Source of the DNA: Paenibacillus pinistramenti
GTDB lineage: Bacteria; Bacillota; Bacilli; Paenibacillales; Paenibacillaceae
Length of the DNA stretch: 61,898 bases
Reading direction: 5' to 3'
Assembly: GCF_005869875.1 (NCBI RefSeq)
Contig: NZ_VAWG01000018.1
Coordinates: forward strand, 1-61,898
Under the pieces are notes generated by a model. That model was not told the origin of the DNA and did not search any database. It saw only the letters and a program-made list of their open reading frames with translations. Position numbers and translations under genes: made by a program. Positions 18,823 through 30,883 of the stretch are shown in pieces. How positions within the stretch are numbered: position 1 is the stretch's first letter; each line of letters opens with the position of its first letter.

Positions 18823-19008
18823 TTACCAGCTTGCTTTTTTCACGCCAGGGATCTGGCCTTTATAAGCTAATTCACGGAAACAAATTCTGCAAATTTTGTA
18901 CTTTTGCAGGACTGAATGTGGACGACCACAACGTTCGCAACGAGTATAAGCTCTTACTTTGAACTTAGGTGTGCGTTGTTGTTTTACTTTCATCGAAGTT
19001 TTAGCCAC
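18823..19008 (-). CDS. rpsN: 30S ribosomal protein S14, zinc-binding type
   Basis: 61 aa with the CERCG and CRICF cysteine pairs (C-plus, S14Z form). Starts with GTG at 19008 and ends [11 protein letters not shown]. In the usual rplE-rpsN-rpsH position. Confidence 0.96.
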   Translation of the reverse strand: MAKTSMKVKQQRTPKFKVRAYTRCERCGRPHSVLQKYKICRICFRELAYKGQIPGVKKASW

Positions 19009-19053
19009 TTTAGCCTGACACCTCCTAAATATTTTCGGAGAATCTTGAATTTA

Positions 19054-19596
19054 TTACTTAACGAAAGGCATTCCAAGTTGAGTCAACAGTTCACGGGATT
19101 CTTCATCCGTTTTTGCTGTAGTTACGATAACGATGTCCATGCCACGTACTTTATCAACTTTATCATACTCGATCTCAGGGAAAATCAGTTGTTCCTTGAG
19201 GCCCAGTGTGTAGTTACCGCGGCCGTCGAATGCTTTATTCGATACGCCATGGAAGTCACGTACACGTGGAAGCGTTACGTTGAACAATTTGTCCAAGAAG
19301 TAGTACATACGATCGCCGCGAAGAGTTACCTTTACGCCGATTGGCATGTTCTCACGAAGCTTAAATCCAGCGATGGATTTCTTCGCTCTTGTGATTACTG
19401 GTTTTTGACCAGCGATCAGTTCCATTTCAGCTACAGCTGCATCAAGTACTTTCGAGTTGGAAACCGCGTCGCCTACACCCATGTTGATAACGACTTTCTC
19501 GATTTTAGGCACTTGCATTACTGTAGTGTAATTAAACTTTTGAACCAAAGCAGGTGTTACTTCGTTCTGAAAACGTTCTTTAAGTCTTGCTGACAT
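19054..19596 (-). CDS. rplE: 50S ribosomal protein L5
   Basis: 180 aa, with [18 protein letters not shown] and [16 protein letters not shown]; binds 5S rRNA and the P-site tRNA. Ends [28 protein letters not shown] as in the family. Confidence 0.97.
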   Translation of the reverse strand: MSARLKERFQNEVTPALVQKFNYTTVMQVPKIEKVVINMGVGDAVSNSKVLDAAVAEMELIAGQKPVITRAKKSIAGFKLRENMPIGVKVTLRGDRMYYFLDKLFNVTLPRVRDFHGVSNKAFDGRGNYTLGLKEQLIFPEIEYDKVDKVRGMDIVIVTTAKTDEESRELLTQLGMPFVK

Positions 19597-19628
19597 GAAT
19601 GGTGTTCCTCCTTTCTTACATAAGTGAA

Positions 19629-19982
19629 TTAATCGATCACTTCTCCGGATCGTTTAGCTACACGCACTTTTTTGCCGTTGTCCAATGTTTTGTAACCGAT
19701 ACGAGTTACTTTTCCGCTCTTAGGATCAACGTGCATTACGTTAGAAACGTGAATTGGAGCTTCTTTCTCAATGATTCCGCCTTGCGGGTTGAGTTGGTTA
19801 GGCTTCTGGTGTTTCTTCACCATGTTCACACCTTCAACCAGAACGCGGTTCTCACGAGGGTAAGCAGCGATGACGCGGCCTTTTTTGCCTTTGTCTTTAC
19901 CGCTAATCACGATAACAGTATCTTCTTTTTTAACGTGAAGTTTATTGTTATGAGACTCCAAAATCTTTTTCAGTCTAGGCAT
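19629..19982 (-). CDS. rplX: 50S ribosomal protein L24
   Basis: 117 aa with a KOW domain ([18 protein letters not shown]). It is longer than the roughly 103-aa B. subtilis protein through an N-terminal [13 protein letters not shown] extension, which I recall as usual in Paenibacillus. Initiator of 50S assembly. Confidence 0.96.
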   Translation of the reverse strand: MPRLKKILESHNNKLHVKKEDTVIVISGKDKGKKGRVIAAYPRENRVLVEGVNMVKKHQKPNQLNPQGGIIEKEAPIHVSNVMHVDPKSGKVTRIGYKTLDNGKKVRVAKRSGEVID

Positions 19983-20060
19983 CTTCTACACCTCCAATTT
20001 ATCGGGGTCCCCGAAGCGCTGGGCTTACCATTCGCAGCAAGCCGGACTTTGGGGTGTTGA

Positions 20061-20429
20061 TTAGATAACTTCCGGAGCCAAGGAAACGATCTTCATGAAG
20101 TCCTTGTCGCGAAGTTCGCGGGCAACTGGTCCGAAAATACGAGTACCGCGTGGGCTCTTGTCTTCTTTAACAACAACCGCTGCATTTTCATCAAATGCGA
20201 TATAAGATCCGTCTTTACGACGTACGGAACGTTTAGTACGAACAACAACCGCCTTAACAACATCGCCTTTTTTGACAACGCCGCCTGGTGTTGCTTGTTT
20301 TACAGAACAAACGATCAGATCACCAATTTGAGCTGTACGACGTCCAGTACCGCCCAAAACGCGGATACACATCAATTCCTTCGCGCCGGAGTTGTCAGCA
20401 ACAGCCAAACGTGTAAATGGTTGAATCAT
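20061..20429 (-). CDS. rplN: 50S ribosomal protein L14
   Basis: 122 aa, starting [20 protein letters not shown] and ending [16 protein letters not shown]. Contacts h14 of 16S rRNA to form an inter-subunit bridge. Confidence 0.97.
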   Translation of the reverse strand: MIQPFTRLAVADNSGAKELMCIRVLGGTGRRTAQIGDLIVCSVKQATPGGVVKKGDVVKAVVVRTKRSVRRKDGSYIAFDENAAVVVKEDKSPRGTRIFGPVARELRDKDFMKIVSLAPEVI

Positions 20430-20464
20430 TGAAATTTCCTCCTTTCGGTTAAGCTACCGTACAA

Positions 20465-20728
20465 TCAGATAATAACCGCTTCTTCAATAACTTCAGCAAG
20501 TCTCCAGCGTTTGTCTTTGGACAACGGGCGAGTCTCAACGATTTTTACAACGTCGCCGATTTTAGCCGTATTGTTCTCGTCATGCGCTTTGAACTTCTTC
20601 GTATATTTAATACGCTTGTGGTACAAATCATGTTTCTTGTAAGTTTCAACAGCTACTACGATGGTTTTATCCATTTTATCGCTGACTACTTTACCAATTT
20701 GCACTCTGCGGGCATTACGTTCGCTCAT
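20465..20728 (-). CDS. rpsQ: 30S ribosomal protein S17
   Basis: 87 aa OB-fold protein with [20 protein letters not shown] and [13 protein letters not shown]. Ordinary spc-cluster position between rpmC and rplN. Confidence 0.97.
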   Translation of the reverse strand: MSERNARRVQIGKVVSDKMDKTIVVAVETYKKHDLYHKRIKYTKKFKAHDENNTAKIGDVVKIVETRPLSKDKRWRLAEVIEEAVII

Positions 20729-20777
20729 GATTGGCCTCCTTCCTGAGTTCGGGTGCTGCTAGTGCAGCTAAGCTATC

Positions 20778-20978
20778 TTAACTGGTAATCCCAAGTTCTC
20801 TTTCACGCAAAACGGTTTTAGCACGAGCTATTTCTCTGCGCACGTCACGGATCCGAGTCGGGTTATCAAGCTGACCTGTAGCCAATTGAAAACGGAGGTT
20901 AAAGAGTTCTTCTTTAAATCCGGCAATTTTTTGTTCGATCTCAGCAGTGGTTAAGTTGCGAAGTTCATTAGCTTTCAT
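20778..20978 (-). CDS. rpmC: 50S ribosomal protein L29
   Basis: 66 aa, [20 protein letters not shown], at the tunnel exit where trigger factor and SRP dock. The start ATG at 20978 lies inside the end of rplP (11-nt overlap), with GGTGG as ribosome site, so translation is probably coupled. Confidence 0.95.
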   Translation of the reverse strand: MKANELRNLTTAEIEQKIAGFKEELFNLRFQLATGQLDNPTRIRDVRREIARAKTVLRERELGITS

Positions 20979-21402
20979 TTGCTTCACCACCCAATTCTTC
21001 ACGTTTCACAAACTTTGTTTTGATCGGCAGTTTGTGAGCGGCAAGACGCATCGCTTCACGAGCGATTTCTTCCGATACACCAGCAAGTTCAAACAGGATT
21101 TTACCTGGTTTAACAACTGCGACCCATTTCTCTACGTTACCTTTACCGCTACCCATACGAACCTCGAGAGGCTTCTGAGTGATCGGTTTGTCAGGGAAAA
21201 TCTTAATCCATACTTTACCGCCACGCTTGATATAACGAGTCATCGCGATACGCGCTGCTTCGATCTGACGGTTAGTGATCCATGATGGTTCTGTAGCTTG
21301 CAGGCCGAATTCGCCGAAGTTCAGTTCAGTGCCGCCTTTAGCTTGACCTCTAAGACTACCGCGTTGTTGTTTGCGGTGTTTTACACGTTTTGGTACCAAC
21401 AT
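20968..21402 (-). CDS. rplP: 50S ribosomal protein L16
   Basis: 144 aa starting [20 protein letters not shown], with [14 protein letters not shown]. Needed for A-site tRNA positioning. Overlaps rpmC. Confidence 0.97.
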   Translation of the reverse strand: MLVPKRVKHRKQQRGSLRGQAKGGTELNFGEFGLQATEPSWITNRQIEAARIAMTRYIKRGGKVWIKIFPDKPITQKPLEVRMGSGKGNVEKWVAVVKPGKILFELAGVSEEIAREAMRLAAHKLPIKTKFVKREELGGEANES

Positions 21403-21404
21403 GA

Positions 21405-22070
21405 TTAGTTGCCTCCTTCCTGAGCAGCTTGTTTCTTAGCCGTAGGAAGAACCTCTCCACGATAGATCCATACTTTTACGCCGATGCGGCCATAGGTTGT
21501 ATGAGCTTCAGCCGTTCCGTAGTCGATGTCGGCACGAAGCGTATGAAGTGGAACAGTTCCTTCACTGTAGCCTTCTGTACGAGCAATTTCAGCACCGCCA
21601 AGACGACCGCTGACTGCTGTTTTAATACCTTTTGCACCAGAACGCATAGTTCTTTGAATCGCTTGTTTCAGAGCACGACGGAAAGAAACGCGACGTTCCA
21701 ATTGTTGTGCAATGCTTTCTGCGACAAGAATCGCGTCAAGATCTGGAGTTTTGATTTCGGAAATGTTGATGTGAACTTTTTTGCCACCTGCGATTTTAGT
21801 AATTTCATTGCGCAGGTTCTCAACTTCGGAACCGCCTTTACCAATTACCATACCTGGTTTAGCAGTGTGGATTGTAACGTTCACACGGTTAGCCGCTCTC
21901 TCGATTTCGATGCGAGATACAGCGGATTCTTTCAATTTATTTTTCAGGTGTTCACGGATTTTGACATCTTCCAGAAGAAGATCGCCGAAGTCCTTCCCTG
22001 CGTACCATTTAGATTCCCAATCACGGATAATACCTACCCGCAATCCGACTGGATTTACCTTTTGGCCCAC
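21405..22070 (-). CDS. rpsC: 30S ribosomal protein S3
   Basis: 221 aa when started at GTG 22070 ([20 protein letters not shown]), which follows TAAGGAGGG by 8 nt. The KH domain has [16 protein letters not shown]. The longer open frame to 22142 would invade rplV and is not supported. Confidence 0.96.
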   Translation of the reverse strand: MGQKVNPVGLRVGIIRDWESKWYAGKDFGDLLLEDVKIREHLKNKLKESAVSRIEIERAANRVNVTIHTAKPGMVIGKGGSEVENLRNEITKIAGGKKVHINISEIKTPDLDAILVAESIAQQLERRVSFRRALKQAIQRTMRSGAKGIKTAVSGRLGGAEIARTEGYSEGTVPLHTLRADIDYGTAEAHTTYGRIGVKVWIYRGEVLPTAKKQAAQEGGN

Positions 22071-22083
22071 ACGTTTTCCCTCC

Positions 22084-22416
22084 TTATTTTTCAGATACCA
22101 CCAATGTGATGTGGCTAGTGCGTTTGTTGATACGGCTTGCACGACCCATTGCCCGCGGACGGAAACGTTTCATCGTTGGTCCTTGGTTAACGTAAGCCTG
22201 AGTAATCACCAATTTATTAACGTCCATAGAATAGTTGTGCTCAGCATTTGCGATAGCCGAGTTCAGCAATTTTTCTACGATCGGAGAAGCTGCTTTAGGA
22301 GTATGGCGAAGGATTGCGATAGCCTCGCCCACTTTCTTACCGCGAATCAAATCAACAACGAGTTGAGCCTTACGCGGAGCGATGCGGATCATATTAGCAT
22401 GTGCTCTTGCTTCCAA
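22084..22416 (-). CDS. rplV: 50S ribosomal protein L22
   Basis: 110 aa, [20 protein letters not shown], with the exit-tunnel loop [20 protein letters not shown]. The start codon is TTG at 22416, 8 nt after GGAGG. Confidence 0.97.
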   Translation of the reverse strand: MEARAHANMIRIAPRKAQLVVDLIRGKKVGEAIAILRHTPKAASPIVEKLLNSAIANAEHNYSMDVNKLVITQAYVNQGPTMKRFRPRAMGRASRINKRTSHITLVVSEK

Positions 22417-22450
22417 TTTCGTAACCTCCTCTCATAAAGAAGAACTAGAA

Positions 22451-22729
22451 TTAACGTCTTGTTTTCTTATCGTCGTCCGTATGTCCTTTGTACGTACGTG
22501 TTGGCGCGAATTCGCCAAGTTTATGTCCAACCATATCTTCCGTTACATAAACCGGTACATGCTTGCGGCCGTCGTAAACGCCGAAAGTGTGTCCGATGAA
22601 TTGTGGGAAAATCGTGGAGCGACGGGACCAAGTTTTGATGACAGCCTTCTTGCTGGAAGCTTCCATCTCTTCAACTTTCTTGAGCAGGTACCCATCGATA
22701 AAAGGCCCCTTTTTCAAACTGCGACTCAT
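22451..22729 (-). CDS. rpsS: 30S ribosomal protein S19
   Basis: 92 aa starting [20 protein letters not shown] and containing [20 protein letters not shown]. Head of the 30S subunit, in complex with S13. Confidence 0.97.
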   Translation of the reverse strand: MSRSLKKGPFIDGYLLKKVEEMEASSKKAVIKTWSRRSTIFPQFIGHTFGVYDGRKHVPVYVTEDMVGHKLGEFAPTRTYKGHTDDDKKTRR

Positions 22730-22808
22730 AGGTTAAATCCTCCCTTCGAAACAACTTCAGATGATTTCAAACCGCTCGGTCCACCGGGAAGTTATGCGTA
22801 AAAACGCA

Positions 22809-23639
22809 TTACTTCGTACGGCGGCGAACAATGTATTTATCAGAAGCTTTTCCTTTTTTACGCGTTTTGTAACCAAGGGTTGGTTTGCCCCAAGGAGACA
22901 ATGGAGATTTACGGCCGATCGGAGCGCGACCTTCACCACCACCGTGAGGGTGATCGTTAGGGTTCATTACAACACCGCGAACTTCAGGACGTTGTCCAAG
23001 CCAGCGGTTACGTCCAGCTTTACCGATCTTAACGAGCTCGTGGTCTTCGTTACCTACGGAGCCGATTGTAGCGCGGCAAACTTTAAGAATTCTGCGAACC
23101 TCGCCGGAAGAAAGGCGAACAGTTACATACTTCTCTTCTTTACCGAGCAATTGAGCTTCTGTACCAGCAGCACGAACGAGTTGTCCGCCTTTACCTGGTT
23201 TCAGCTCGATGTTGTGGATAACTGTACCTACTGGAATGTTTTCCAAAGGCAGCGTGTTACCGATTTTGATGTCAGATCCAGGACCGGAAATGACTTGGTC
23301 GCCCACTTTCAAGCCTTTAGGAGCGATGATGTAGCGTTTCTCGCCGTCCACATAGTGGATCAATGCGATATTGGAAGTACGGTTCGGGTCGTATTCGATT
23401 GTAGCAACGCGACCTGGAATGCCGTCTTTGTTCCGTTTAAAGTCAATGATACGGTATTTACGCTTGTGTCCGCCGCCATGGTGACGAACCGTAATTTTAC
23501 CTTGGTTGTTGCGGCCAGCTGTTTTGCTCAGCGGCGCAAGCAAAGATTTCTCCGGTACATTTGTTGTGATTTCTTCAAATGTAGAGACGGACATAGCACG
23601 TCTTGCCGGGGACGTCGGTTTATACTTTTTGATTGGCAC
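22809..23639 (-). CDS. rplB: 50S ribosomal protein L2
   Basis: 276 aa, GTG start at 23639 ([20 protein letters not shown]). Contains [20 protein letters not shown] and the conserved [20 protein letters not shown] loop near the peptidyl transferase centre. Confidence 0.97.
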   Translation of the reverse strand: MPIKKYKPTSPARRAMSVSTFEEITTNVPEKSLLAPLSKTAGRNNQGKITVRHHGGGHKRKYRIIDFKRNKDGIPGRVATIEYDPNRTSNIALIHYVDGEKRYIIAPKGLKVGDQVISGPGSDIKIGNTLPLENIPVGTVIHNIELKPGKGGQLVRAAGTEAQLLGKEEKYVTVRLSSGEVRRILKVCRATIGSVGNEDHELVKIGKAGRNRWLGQRPEVRGVVMNPNDHPHGGGEGRAPIGRKSPLSPWGKPTLGYKTRKKGKASDKYIVRRRTK

Positions 23640-23667
23640 TGTGTTTCCCTCCTAACTTAAAAGAATG

Positions 23668-23958
23668 TTATACCGATTCAAAGAACTCAAGCGGTTTGCT
23701 GTCTGCAGTCAGGGTTACGAATGCTTTCTTCCACTCGGAAGTGTAACCAGAATGACGTCCGTACCGTTTAGGCTTCGCAGGGACGCGCAAAGTGTTTACA
23801 TTCTTAACTTTGACTTTGAAGATCGCTTCAACAGCTTGTTTGATTTCGGTTTTGTTGGCACGAATGTCAACTTCGAAAACGTATTTCAGGTCACCCATAT
23901 ATTCAGCCGTACGTTCTGTAATCACAGGACGCTTGATAATATCACGAGGATCTTTCAT
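23668..23958 (-). CDS. rplW: 50S ribosomal protein L23
   Basis: 96 aa, [20 protein letters not shown]; docking site for SRP and trigger factor at the tunnel exit. The ATG overlaps the rplD stop as TAATG. Confidence 0.97.
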   Translation of the reverse strand: MKDPRDIIKRPVITERTAEYMGDLKYVFEVDIRANKTEIKQAVEAIFKVKVKNVNTLRVPAKPKRYGRHSGYTSEWKKAFVTLTADSKPLEFFESV

Positions 23959-24581
23959 TACGCGAGCACCTCCTCTACCTTCTGAACTGCTTCTTTCGTA
24001 ATGATCAGCTTGTCGTACGTCAGCACATCAAGAACATTGATGCCGTCAGCTGCAACAAACTTAACCCCTGGAATGTTACGAGCGGAGAGCGCTACGTTAT
24101 CGTCATAGCTAGGCGCTACAACCAAAGCTTTGCGTTCCACTTTCAGGTTATTAAGGATCGCTGCGAACTCTTTCGTCTTCGGCGCATTAAGCGTCAAAGC
24201 GTCAAGCACGATAATTTCGTTGTCGATCACTTTCGAAGAAAGCGCGGATTTGATGGCCAAACGACGAACTTTCTTAGGCAGTTTGAAAGAATAGCTGCGT
24301 GGAGTTGGACCGAAGACCACACCACCACCTACCCATTGCGGGGCACGAATGGAACCTTGACGTGCGCGGCCTGTACCTTTTTGTTTCCAAGGCTTACGTC
24401 CGCCGCCGCGTACTTCAGAACGTCCTTTAACTTTGTGCGTACCAAAACGAAGGGAAGCGCGCTGCATAACTACAGCATCGTGCAGAACATGAGTATTCGG
24501 CTCAATACCGAAAACTGCATCATTCAGTTCAACTTCGCCCACTTGGCTGCCACTTACATTATAAAGTGCTACTTTAGGCAT
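23958..24581 (-). CDS. rplD: 50S ribosomal protein L4
   Basis: 207 aa, [20 protein letters not shown], with the tunnel loop [20 protein letters not shown]. In some bacteria L4 autoregulates the S10 operon, but not by the same mechanism in Bacilli. Confidence 0.97.
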   Translation of the reverse strand: MPKVALYNVSGSQVGEVELNDAVFGIEPNTHVLHDAVVMQRASLRFGTHKVKGRSEVRGGGRKPWKQKGTGRARQGSIRAPQWVGGGVVFGPTPRSYSFKLPKKVRRLAIKSALSSKVIDNEIIVLDALTLNAPKTKEFAAILNNLKVERKALVVAPSYDDNVALSARNIPGVKFVAADGINVLDVLTYDKLIITKEAVQKVEEVLA

Positions 24582-24607
24582 TTTGTGTTCCTCCTTTCTT
24601 CAGTCGA

Positions 24608-25231
24608 TTATTTCTTAACCGTTTCTTGGATTTTAACGAAACCGTTCTTAGGACCAGGAATGGATCCTTTAACGAGGAGAACGTTACGTTCTACATCGAT
24701 TTTAACGACTTCGAGGTTTTGGATCGTTACAGTTTCGTGACCCATGTGTCCTGGAAGGTGTTTGCCTTTAGGAACGCGGTTCGCTTGGATGGAACCCATG
24801 GAACCAGGTCTACGATGGTAACGGGAACCGTGAGCCATTGGTCCGCGGCTTTGTCCCCAACGTTTGATAACGCCGGCAAAACCTTTACCCTTAGAAATAC
24901 CTGTTACGTCAACGAATTCGCCTTCTGCAAAGACATCAGCTTTAATCTCTTGGCCAACTTCATATCCTGCAAGATCAATACCGCGAATTTCACGAACGTA
25001 GCGCTTAGGTGTAGAGTTAGCCTTTTTGGCATGCCCTACTTCAGGTTTGTTAGCACTTTTCTCTTTCTTGTCGGAGAAACCGAGCTGTACAGCTTCGTAA
25101 CCGTCGTTCTCAACATCTTTCTTCTGAAGAACTACGTTCGGGCCTGCTTCGATTACCGTTACAGGAACCACATTACCTTCTGCAGTAAACAACTGGGTCA
25201 TTCCTAGTTTTTTACCTAAGATACCTTTCAT
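24608..25231 (-). CDS. rplC: 50S ribosomal protein L3
   Basis: 207 aa, [20 protein letters not shown], with the tip region [20 protein letters not shown] that reaches the peptidyl transferase centre. Confidence 0.97.
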   Translation of the reverse strand: MKGILGKKLGMTQLFTAEGNVVPVTVIEAGPNVVLQKKDVENDGYEAVQLGFSDKKEKSANKPEVGHAKKANSTPKRYVREIRGIDLAGYEVGQEIKADVFAEGEFVDVTGISKGKGFAGVIKRWGQSRGPMAHGSRYHRRPGSMGSIQANRVPKGKHLPGHMGHETVTIQNLEVVKIDVERNVLLVKGSIPGPKNGFVKIQETVKK

Positions 25232-25274
25232 GTTGACACCTCATTCCCTTTACTAATTGACTTACTTCTTATAA

Positions 25275-25714
<440 letters not shown>

Positions 25715-25720
25715 TTCATT

Positions 25721-25749
25721 ATTATATAGAAAAGATAGGCGTTATGCAA
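25721..25749 (-). promoter_or_regulatory. Sigma-A promoter of the S10-spc-alpha operon
   Basis: TTGCAT (25744-25749), a 17-nt spacer and a consensus TATAAT (25721-25726). It lies just downstream of the tuf terminator. The 25750-25892 stretch is AT-rich and I see no further element in it. Confidence 0.85.
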
Positions 25750-25892
25750 GCTTATTTTTAAAAAAGCCGAATTAATCTTTGCAGCTAAATATTGCCTTAA
25801 GTTTATTAATAAATGAGCTCCGATAATGATGAAGATCCCGGTCTTTTCAGGAGTAAAAAGATTGATTTCATTGTTAACTTATCTATGACCAT

Positions 25893-25927
25893 AAAAAATC
25901 CGGTGCTGCCTAAGCAGACACCGGATT
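25893..25927 (-). terminator. Terminator of the str operon (after tuf)
   Basis: ATCCGGTGTCTGC-TTAG-GCAGCACCGGAT, a 12-bp stem with one bulge, then six T. Located 80 nt after the tuf stop. Confidence 0.92.
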
Positions 25928-26008
25928 CTTCAACTTGCGTTCACAGCACACTGTTACTCTTCACAGCACATTGTTGCATTTATAAAAGATAAGGTTTAGT
26001 CAACCTTA

Positions 26009-27199
26009 TTATTTGGAGATTGTAGCTACGGAACCTGCACCTACTGTGCGGCCGCCTTCGCGAATAGAGAACTTAGTTCCTTCTTCGATCGCGATTGGGG
26101 AGATCAGGGATACAGTTACAGTGATGTTATCACCAGGCATAACCATTTCAGTACCTTCTGGCAGGTTGATAACGCCAGTTACGTCAGTTGTACGGAAATA
26201 GAACTGTGGACGGTAGCCAGTGAAGAAAGGCTTGTGACGGCCACCTTCTTCTTTAGTCAAAACGTACACTTGAGCTTCGAACTCAGTGTGTGGTTTAACA
26301 GAAGCTGGTTTAGCCAATACTTGACCACGTTCGATTTGGTTACGGTCAACACCACGAAGCAGTGCGCCGATGTTGTCGCCGGCTTGAGCGGAGTCCAGCA
26401 ATTTGCGGAACATTTCTACGCCAGTTACAACGGATTTCTTAGTTTCTTCGTGGATACCCACGATTTCGATTTCGTCGCCGACTTTAACAGTACCGCGCTC
26501 TACACGACCTGTAGCAACTGTACCACGGCCAGTGATGGAGAATACGTCCTCGACAGGCATCAAGAATGGCTTGTCAACTTCGCGCTCTGGCAAAGGAATG
26601 TAAGTGTCGATAGTTTCGAACATTTCAACGATTTTTTGAGCCCATTCGCCATCAGGGTTGTTGAGGGCTTCACGAGCGGAACCGCGAGTGATTGGAGTGT
26701 CGTCGCCTGGGAAGTCATATTCGGACAGCAGGTCACGAACTTCCATTTCAACCAGTTCCAGAAGCTCTTCGTCTTCAACCATGTCGCATTTGTTCAAGAA
26801 TACAACGATGTAAGGAACGCCTACTTGGCGGGACAACAGGATGTGTTCGCGAGTTTGCGGCATTGGGCCGTCAGCTGCGGATACAACCAGGATCGCGCCG
26901 TCCATTTGAGCAGCGCCAGTGATCATGTTTTTAACATAGTCGGCGTGTCCTGGGCAGTCAACGTGTGCATAGTGACGAGCAGGAGTTTCGTATTCTACGT
27001 GAGCTGTAGAGATAGTGATACCGCGTTCGCGCTCTTCTGGAGCTTTGTCGATTTGGTCGAAAGCTACCGCTGCGCCACCGTATTTTTTGGACAATACAGT
27101 TGTGATTGCAGCTGTCAAAGTAGTTTTACCATGGTCGACGTGACCGATAGTACCGATGTTAACGTGCGGTTTATTACGTTCATATTTAGCCTTAGCCAT
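26009..27199 (-). CDS. tuf: Elongation factor Tu
   Basis: 396 aa starting [20 protein letters not shown] at ATG 27199 (a TTG three codons earlier is less likely). GTPase motifs [13 protein letters not shown] and NKCD are intact; the domain 2 and 3 sequences are standard. Delivers aminoacyl-tRNA to the ribosome. Last gene of the str operon. Confidence 0.98.
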   Translation of the reverse strand: MAKAKYERNKPHVNIGTIGHVDHGKTTLTAAITTVLSKKYGGAAVAFDQIDKAPEERERGITISTAHVEYETPARHYAHVDCPGHADYVKNMITGAAQMDGAILVVSAADGPMPQTREHILLSRQVGVPYIVVFLNKCDMVEDEELLELVEMEVRDLLSEYDFPGDDTPITRGSAREALNNPDGEWAQKIVEMFETIDTYIPLPEREVDKPFLMPVEDVFSITGRGTVATGRVERGTVKVGDEIEIVGIHEETKKSVVTGVEMFRKLLDSAQAGDNIGALLRGVDRNQIERGQVLAKPASVKPHTEFEAQVYVLTKEEGGRHKPFFTGYRPQFYFRTTDVTGVINLPEGTEMVMPGDNITVTVSLISPIAIEEGTKFSIREGGRTVGAGSVATISK

Positions 27200-27244
27200 T
27201 TTGAACAATTCCTCCTCAAATTTAAGGTTTGTTATGTTTGATCA

Positions 27245-27277
27245 GAGCGAACGTACCGTTATACAGCACATTCGCTC
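27245..27277 (-). promoter_or_regulatory. fusA-tuf intercistronic hairpin
   Basis: GAGCGAATGTGC and GTACGTTCGCTC form a 12-bp RNA stem with two G-U pairs around a 9-nt loop, in the 93-nt gap between fusA and tuf. There is no T-run after it, so it is more likely a processing or stability element for the abundant tuf mRNA than a terminator. Confidence 0.6.
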
Positions 27278-27292
27278 CGAAAGGAAAAACGA

Positions 27293-29371
27293 TTATTCTC
27301 CGCCTTTGTTCTTGGAGATGATTTCTTCAGCAATGCTCTTAGGAACTTCTTCGTAGTGAGACAGTTCCATTGAGAACACGCCGCGTCCTTGAGTACCGGA
27401 ACGGAGTGTTGTAGAGTAACCGAACATTTCGGAGAGAGGTACTTTGGCACGGATAATTTGAGTACCGCCACGGGAATCCATACCTTCGATACGGCCACGA
27501 CGGGAGTTCAGCATACCCATAACATCACCCATGTACTCCTCAGGCACTGTTACTTCTACTTTCATGATTGGCTCAAGCAATACAGGCTTACATTTGTCCT
27601 TAGCTGCTTTAAGCGCCATGGAACCTGCAATCTTAAACGCCATTTCACTGGAGTCAACATCATGGTACGAACCGTCTACGATAGTGGCTTTAACATCTAC
27701 AACCGGGAATCCGGCGAGCATACCATTTTTCATAGCTTCTTCAATACCTTGTTGTGCTGGTCCAATGTACTCTCTAGGTACGGAACCGCCGACAACTTTA
27801 CTTTCGAATTGGCTGCCTGTTCCTGCTTCGAGAGGTTCGAACTCAACCCATACGTGACCGTATTGACCACGACCACCGGACTGACGAACGAATTTACCTT
27901 CAACGCGCGCAGGCACAGTGATTGTTTCGCGGTAAGCAACCTGTGGTTTACCCACGTTAGTTTCTACCTTGAATTCACGGCGCATACGGTCGATGATGAT
28001 ATCCAAGTGAAGCTCACCCATACCAGCCAGAATGGTTTGACCTGTTTCTTCGTCTGTGTGAGCGCGAAGGGTTGGGTCTTCTTCTGTCAGTTTGCCGAGA
28101 GCAACGCCCATTTTATCTTGGTCGGCTTTAGTCTTAGGTTCAACTGCGATTTCGATAACTGGATCCGGGAAGTTCATGGATTCCAAGATTACCAGATGTT
28201 TCTCATCACAAAGTGTATCACCTGTACCTGTATCTTTCAAACCAACCGCTGCCGCGATGTCACCAGCATATACTTCGCTGATTTCTTGACGGCTGTTAGC
28301 GTGCATCTGAAGGATACGGCCGATCCGCTCGCGTTTACCTTTTGTTGCATTCAATACGTAAGAACCGGATTGCAAGATACCGGAATATACGCGGAAGAAT
28401 GTCAACTTACCTACATAAGGGTCAGTCATGATTTTAAATGCCAAAGCCGAGAACGGCTCTTCGTCAGAAGAATGACGAATAGCTTCAGTACCATCCTCAA
28501 GGTGACCCTTGATAGCTGGAACGTCAACTGGTGCTGGCAAGTAATCGATAACAGCGTCCAGCATCAGCTGAACCCCTTTGTTACGGTAAGAGGAACCGCA
28601 GATTACTGGGAAGATTTTAACTTCAACAACGCCTTTACGGAGCGCTGCTTTCAGTTCTTCGACTGTGATTTCCTCGCCTTCGAGGTATTTCATAGTCAAT
28701 TCTTCGTCCAGTTCCGCTACTTTCTCAACCAATTCGTTACGAAGCTCTTCGACTTGGTCAAGGAATTGTTCCGGAATTTCAACTTCTTCGATATTTTGAC
28801 CCAGGTCGTCTTTGTACATAAAGGCTTTCTGAGCAACAATATCAATAATGCCAACGAAGTCGTTTTCTGCACCGATCGGCAGTTGGATCGCAACTGCATT
28901 CGCCTGCAGACGTTCACGCATGTCCTTAACTACGTTCAGGAAGTCAGCACCGATAATGTCCATTTTGTTGACATAAGCGATCCGAGGAACGCCATAACGG
29001 TCAGCCTGTCTCCAAACTGTCTCAGACTGCGGCTCAACGCCTTCTTTAGCACTGAAAACGCCTACGGCCCCGTCCAATACACGAAGGGAACGTTCAACTT
29101 CAACTGTGAAGTCAACGTGTCCCGGAGTATCGATGATATTGACGCGGTGACCCTTCCATTGAGCCGTTGTAGCAGCGGAAGTAATCGTAATCCCGCGCTC
29201 CTGTTCTTGCTCCATCCAGTCCATTGTCGCAGCGCCTTCGTGAACTTCACCGATTTTGTGCGTACGGCCTGTGTAGAACAAGATACGTTCAGTGGTAGTA
29301 GTCTTGCCGGCGTCAATATGCGCCATGATACCGATGTTACGTGTATTTTTCAAGGAGAACTCTCTTGCCAT
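27293..29371 (-). CDS. fusA: Elongation factor G
   Basis: 692 aa with GTPase motifs [17 protein letters not shown] and NKMD, followed by domains II-V, including [15 protein letters not shown] in domain IV. Drives ribosomal translocation and, with RRF, recycling. Between rpsG and tuf. Confidence 0.98.
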   Translation of the reverse strand: MAREFSLKNTRNIGIMAHIDAGKTTTTERILFYTGRTHKIGEVHEGAATMDWMEQEQERGITITSAATTAQWKGHRVNIIDTPGHVDFTVEVERSLRVLDGAVGVFSAKEGVEPQSETVWRQADRYGVPRIAYVNKMDIIGADFLNVVKDMRERLQANAVAIQLPIGAENDFVGIIDIVAQKAFMYKDDLGQNIEEVEIPEQFLDQVEELRNELVEKVAELDEELTMKYLEGEEITVEELKAALRKGVVEVKIFPVICGSSYRNKGVQLMLDAVIDYLPAPVDVPAIKGHLEDGTEAIRHSSDEEPFSALAFKIMTDPYVGKLTFFRVYSGILQSGSYVLNATKGKRERIGRILQMHANSRQEISEVYAGDIAAAVGLKDTGTGDTLCDEKHLVILESMNFPDPVIEIAVEPKTKADQDKMGVALGKLTEEDPTLRAHTDEETGQTILAGMGELHLDIIIDRMRREFKVETNVGKPQVAYRETITVPARVEGKFVRQSGGRGQYGHVWVEFEPLEAGTGSQFESKVVGGSVPREYIGPAQQGIEEAMKNGMLAGFPVVDVKATIVDGSYHDVDSSEMAFKIAGSMALKAAKDKCKPVLLEPIMKVEVTVPEEYMGDVMGMLNSRRGRIEGMDSRGGTQIIRAKVPLSEMFGYSTTLRSGTQGRGVFSMELSHYEEVPKSIAEEIISKNKGGE

Positions 29372-29420
29372 GAATGGGATCTCCCTTCAAAATTGAAGTA
29401 TTGGTCTTACAAGCCGAATC

Positions 29421-29891
29421 CTACCAGCGGTAGTGAGCAAACGCTTTGTTCGCTTCAGCCATTTTGTGTGTGTCTTCACGTTTCTTAACGGAAGCGCCAG
29501 TGTTGTTGGATGCATCGATGATCTCAGCAGCCAAACGCTCTTCCATCGTCTTCTCACCGCGGTTGCGGGAGTAGTTAACCAGCCAACGTAATCCAAGGGA
29601 TGTACGTCTTTCAGGTTTAACTTCGATCGGTACTTGGTAGTTAGCACCACCAACACGACGAGCTTTAACCTCCAGAACTGGCATGATATTCTTAAGCGCT
29701 GCTTCAAAAACTTCCATAGGATCGTTACCTGTACGCTCTTGGATCAGGTTGAACGCATTATACAGAATTCTTTGAGCAACACCACGTTTACCGTCAAGCA
29801 TGATGCGGTTGATCAGGCGAGTAACAAGTTTGCTGTTGTATACCGGATCAGGCAACACGTCTCTTTTTGTAACAGGACCTTTGCGTGGCAT
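29421..29891 (-). CDS. rpsG: 30S ribosomal protein S7
   Basis: 156 aa, [23 protein letters not shown] at 29891. Nucleates assembly of the 30S head; ends [13 protein letters not shown] as usual. Confidence 0.97.
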   Translation of the reverse strand: MPRKGPVTKRDVLPDPVYNSKLVTRLINRIMLDGKRGVAQRILYNAFNLIQERTGNDPMEVFEAALKNIMPVLEVKARRVGGANYQVPIEVKPERRTSLGLRWLVNYSRNRGEKTMEERLAAEIIDASNNTGASVKKREDTHKMAEANKAFAHYRW

Positions 29892-29938
29892 GGATATCCC
29901 CCTTTCAGAAAAATTCAAATACTTGAGTTATGTTAATC

Positions 29939-30361
29939 TTAGGATTTTTTAGCTTTAGGACGTTTAGCGCCGTATTTAGAACGGGCTTGCATACGGTTGT
30001 TAACACCCGCAGTATCCAAAGCGCCGCGTACGATATGGTAACGTACACCTGGCAAGTCCTTAACCCGGCCACCACGGATCAGCACGACACTGTGCTCTTG
30101 CAGGTTATGACCGATACCTGGAATGTAAGCCGTCACCTCTACGCGGTTCGTCAAACGAACACGGGCATATTTACGAAGTGCGGAGTTCGGTTTCTTAGGT
30201 GTCATTGTACCTACACGTGTGCAGACACCACGTTTTTGTGGAGCGCTCAGATCAGTAGCCTCACGTTTCAAAGCATTGTAACCACGCTGCAAAGCAGGCG
30301 ATTTAGACTTCTCAATTTTAGCTTGGCGTCCTTTACGGACTAATTGGTTAATAGTTGGCAT
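29939..30361 (-). CDS. rpsL: 30S ribosomal protein S12
   Basis: 140 aa, [20 protein letters not shown]. The streptomycin-determinant segment [11 protein letters not shown] has the wild-type Lys, so no resistance allele is visible. ATG 30361 is used; an in-frame GTG at 30373 lies in the ribosome site. The 142-nt gap to rplGB holds no obvious element. Confidence 0.97.
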   Translation of the reverse strand: MPTINQLVRKGRQAKIEKSKSPALQRGYNALKREATDLSAPQKRGVCTRVGTMTPKKPNSALRKYARVRLTNRVEVTAYIPGIGHNLQEHSVVLIRGGRVKDLPGVRYHIVRGALDTAGVNNRMQARSKYGAKRPKAKKS

Positions 30362-30503
30362 TTTTGTTGCCACCCCCTTCCTCGAATTTTAAAAGCTCTT
30401 TACAAACCAACATCTTAAGCCCACAGAGCCAGGCGGTTCATAAAAGAACAAAGGAAAAGTTTTTACATCCAGGTTTCCCCTTCTGCAAAAACATTTCAAG
30501 CCA

Positions 30504-30755
30504 TTATGGTCTTACAATCGCAGCCATTGCTGCACCAACTTCGATGCCGCATGCCTTGCCCAGATTCTTCATCGTATCGACATAACTAACCTTCACAGAT
30601 GATTCTTCGCAAAGCGCTACAATCTTTGATGTAATCCGCGGATCTGCATCCTGCGCTACATACACTTCTTCGGCTAGTCCTAACTGAACCATTCGCATGG
30701 TTTGTTTGGTGCCGATCCTTACATGAGCATCCTGTAGCCCGTTGTCATTAGACAT
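30504..30755 (-). CDS. rplGB: L7Ae-family ribosomal protein (YbxF/RplGB)
   Basis: 83 aa with the L7Ae/L30e/S12e fold (IGTKQTMRMVQLGLAEEVYV, then a GKACGIEVGAA segment). B. subtilis YbxF binds kink-turn RNA and sits at the same place before rpsL. The start is ATG 30755, 6 nt after GGAGGG; the upstream TTG is within the leader. Confidence 0.92.
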   Translation of the reverse strand: MSNDNGLQDAHVRIGTKQTMRMVQLGLAEEVYVAQDADPRITSKIVALCEESSVKVSYVDTMKNLGKACGIEVGAAMAAIVRP

Positions 30756-30805
30756 GGTCAACCCTCCGAAGAAAGACAGGAATTCTCGTACTCACGCACT
30801 ATGAT

Positions 30806-30834
30806 ATATTATCACTTCGTAAAATGGATGTCAA
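30806..30834 (-). promoter_or_regulatory. Sigma-A promoter of the str operon
   Basis: Consensus TTGACA (30829-30834), a 17-nt spacer and TAATAT (30806-30811) with an extended TGA. One of the strongest promoters in the window; located just downstream of the rpoC terminator and about 50 nt upstream of rplGB. Confidence 0.88.
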
Positions 30835-30883
30835 GAACAAGTGAGAGTGTTTTTCGTGCAGATCGTTCTTTTATTCTCCTGAT

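Noticed and set aside
22071..22142. N-terminal extension of S3 into rplV
   Set aside because: S3 conserved start [11 protein letters not shown] at 22070 has an ideal ribosome site; the extension would overlap rplV.
27389..29488. A 699-codon open frame antisense to fusA
   Set aside because: Same explanation as above: a codon-bias shadow of fusA, with no start signals or homology.
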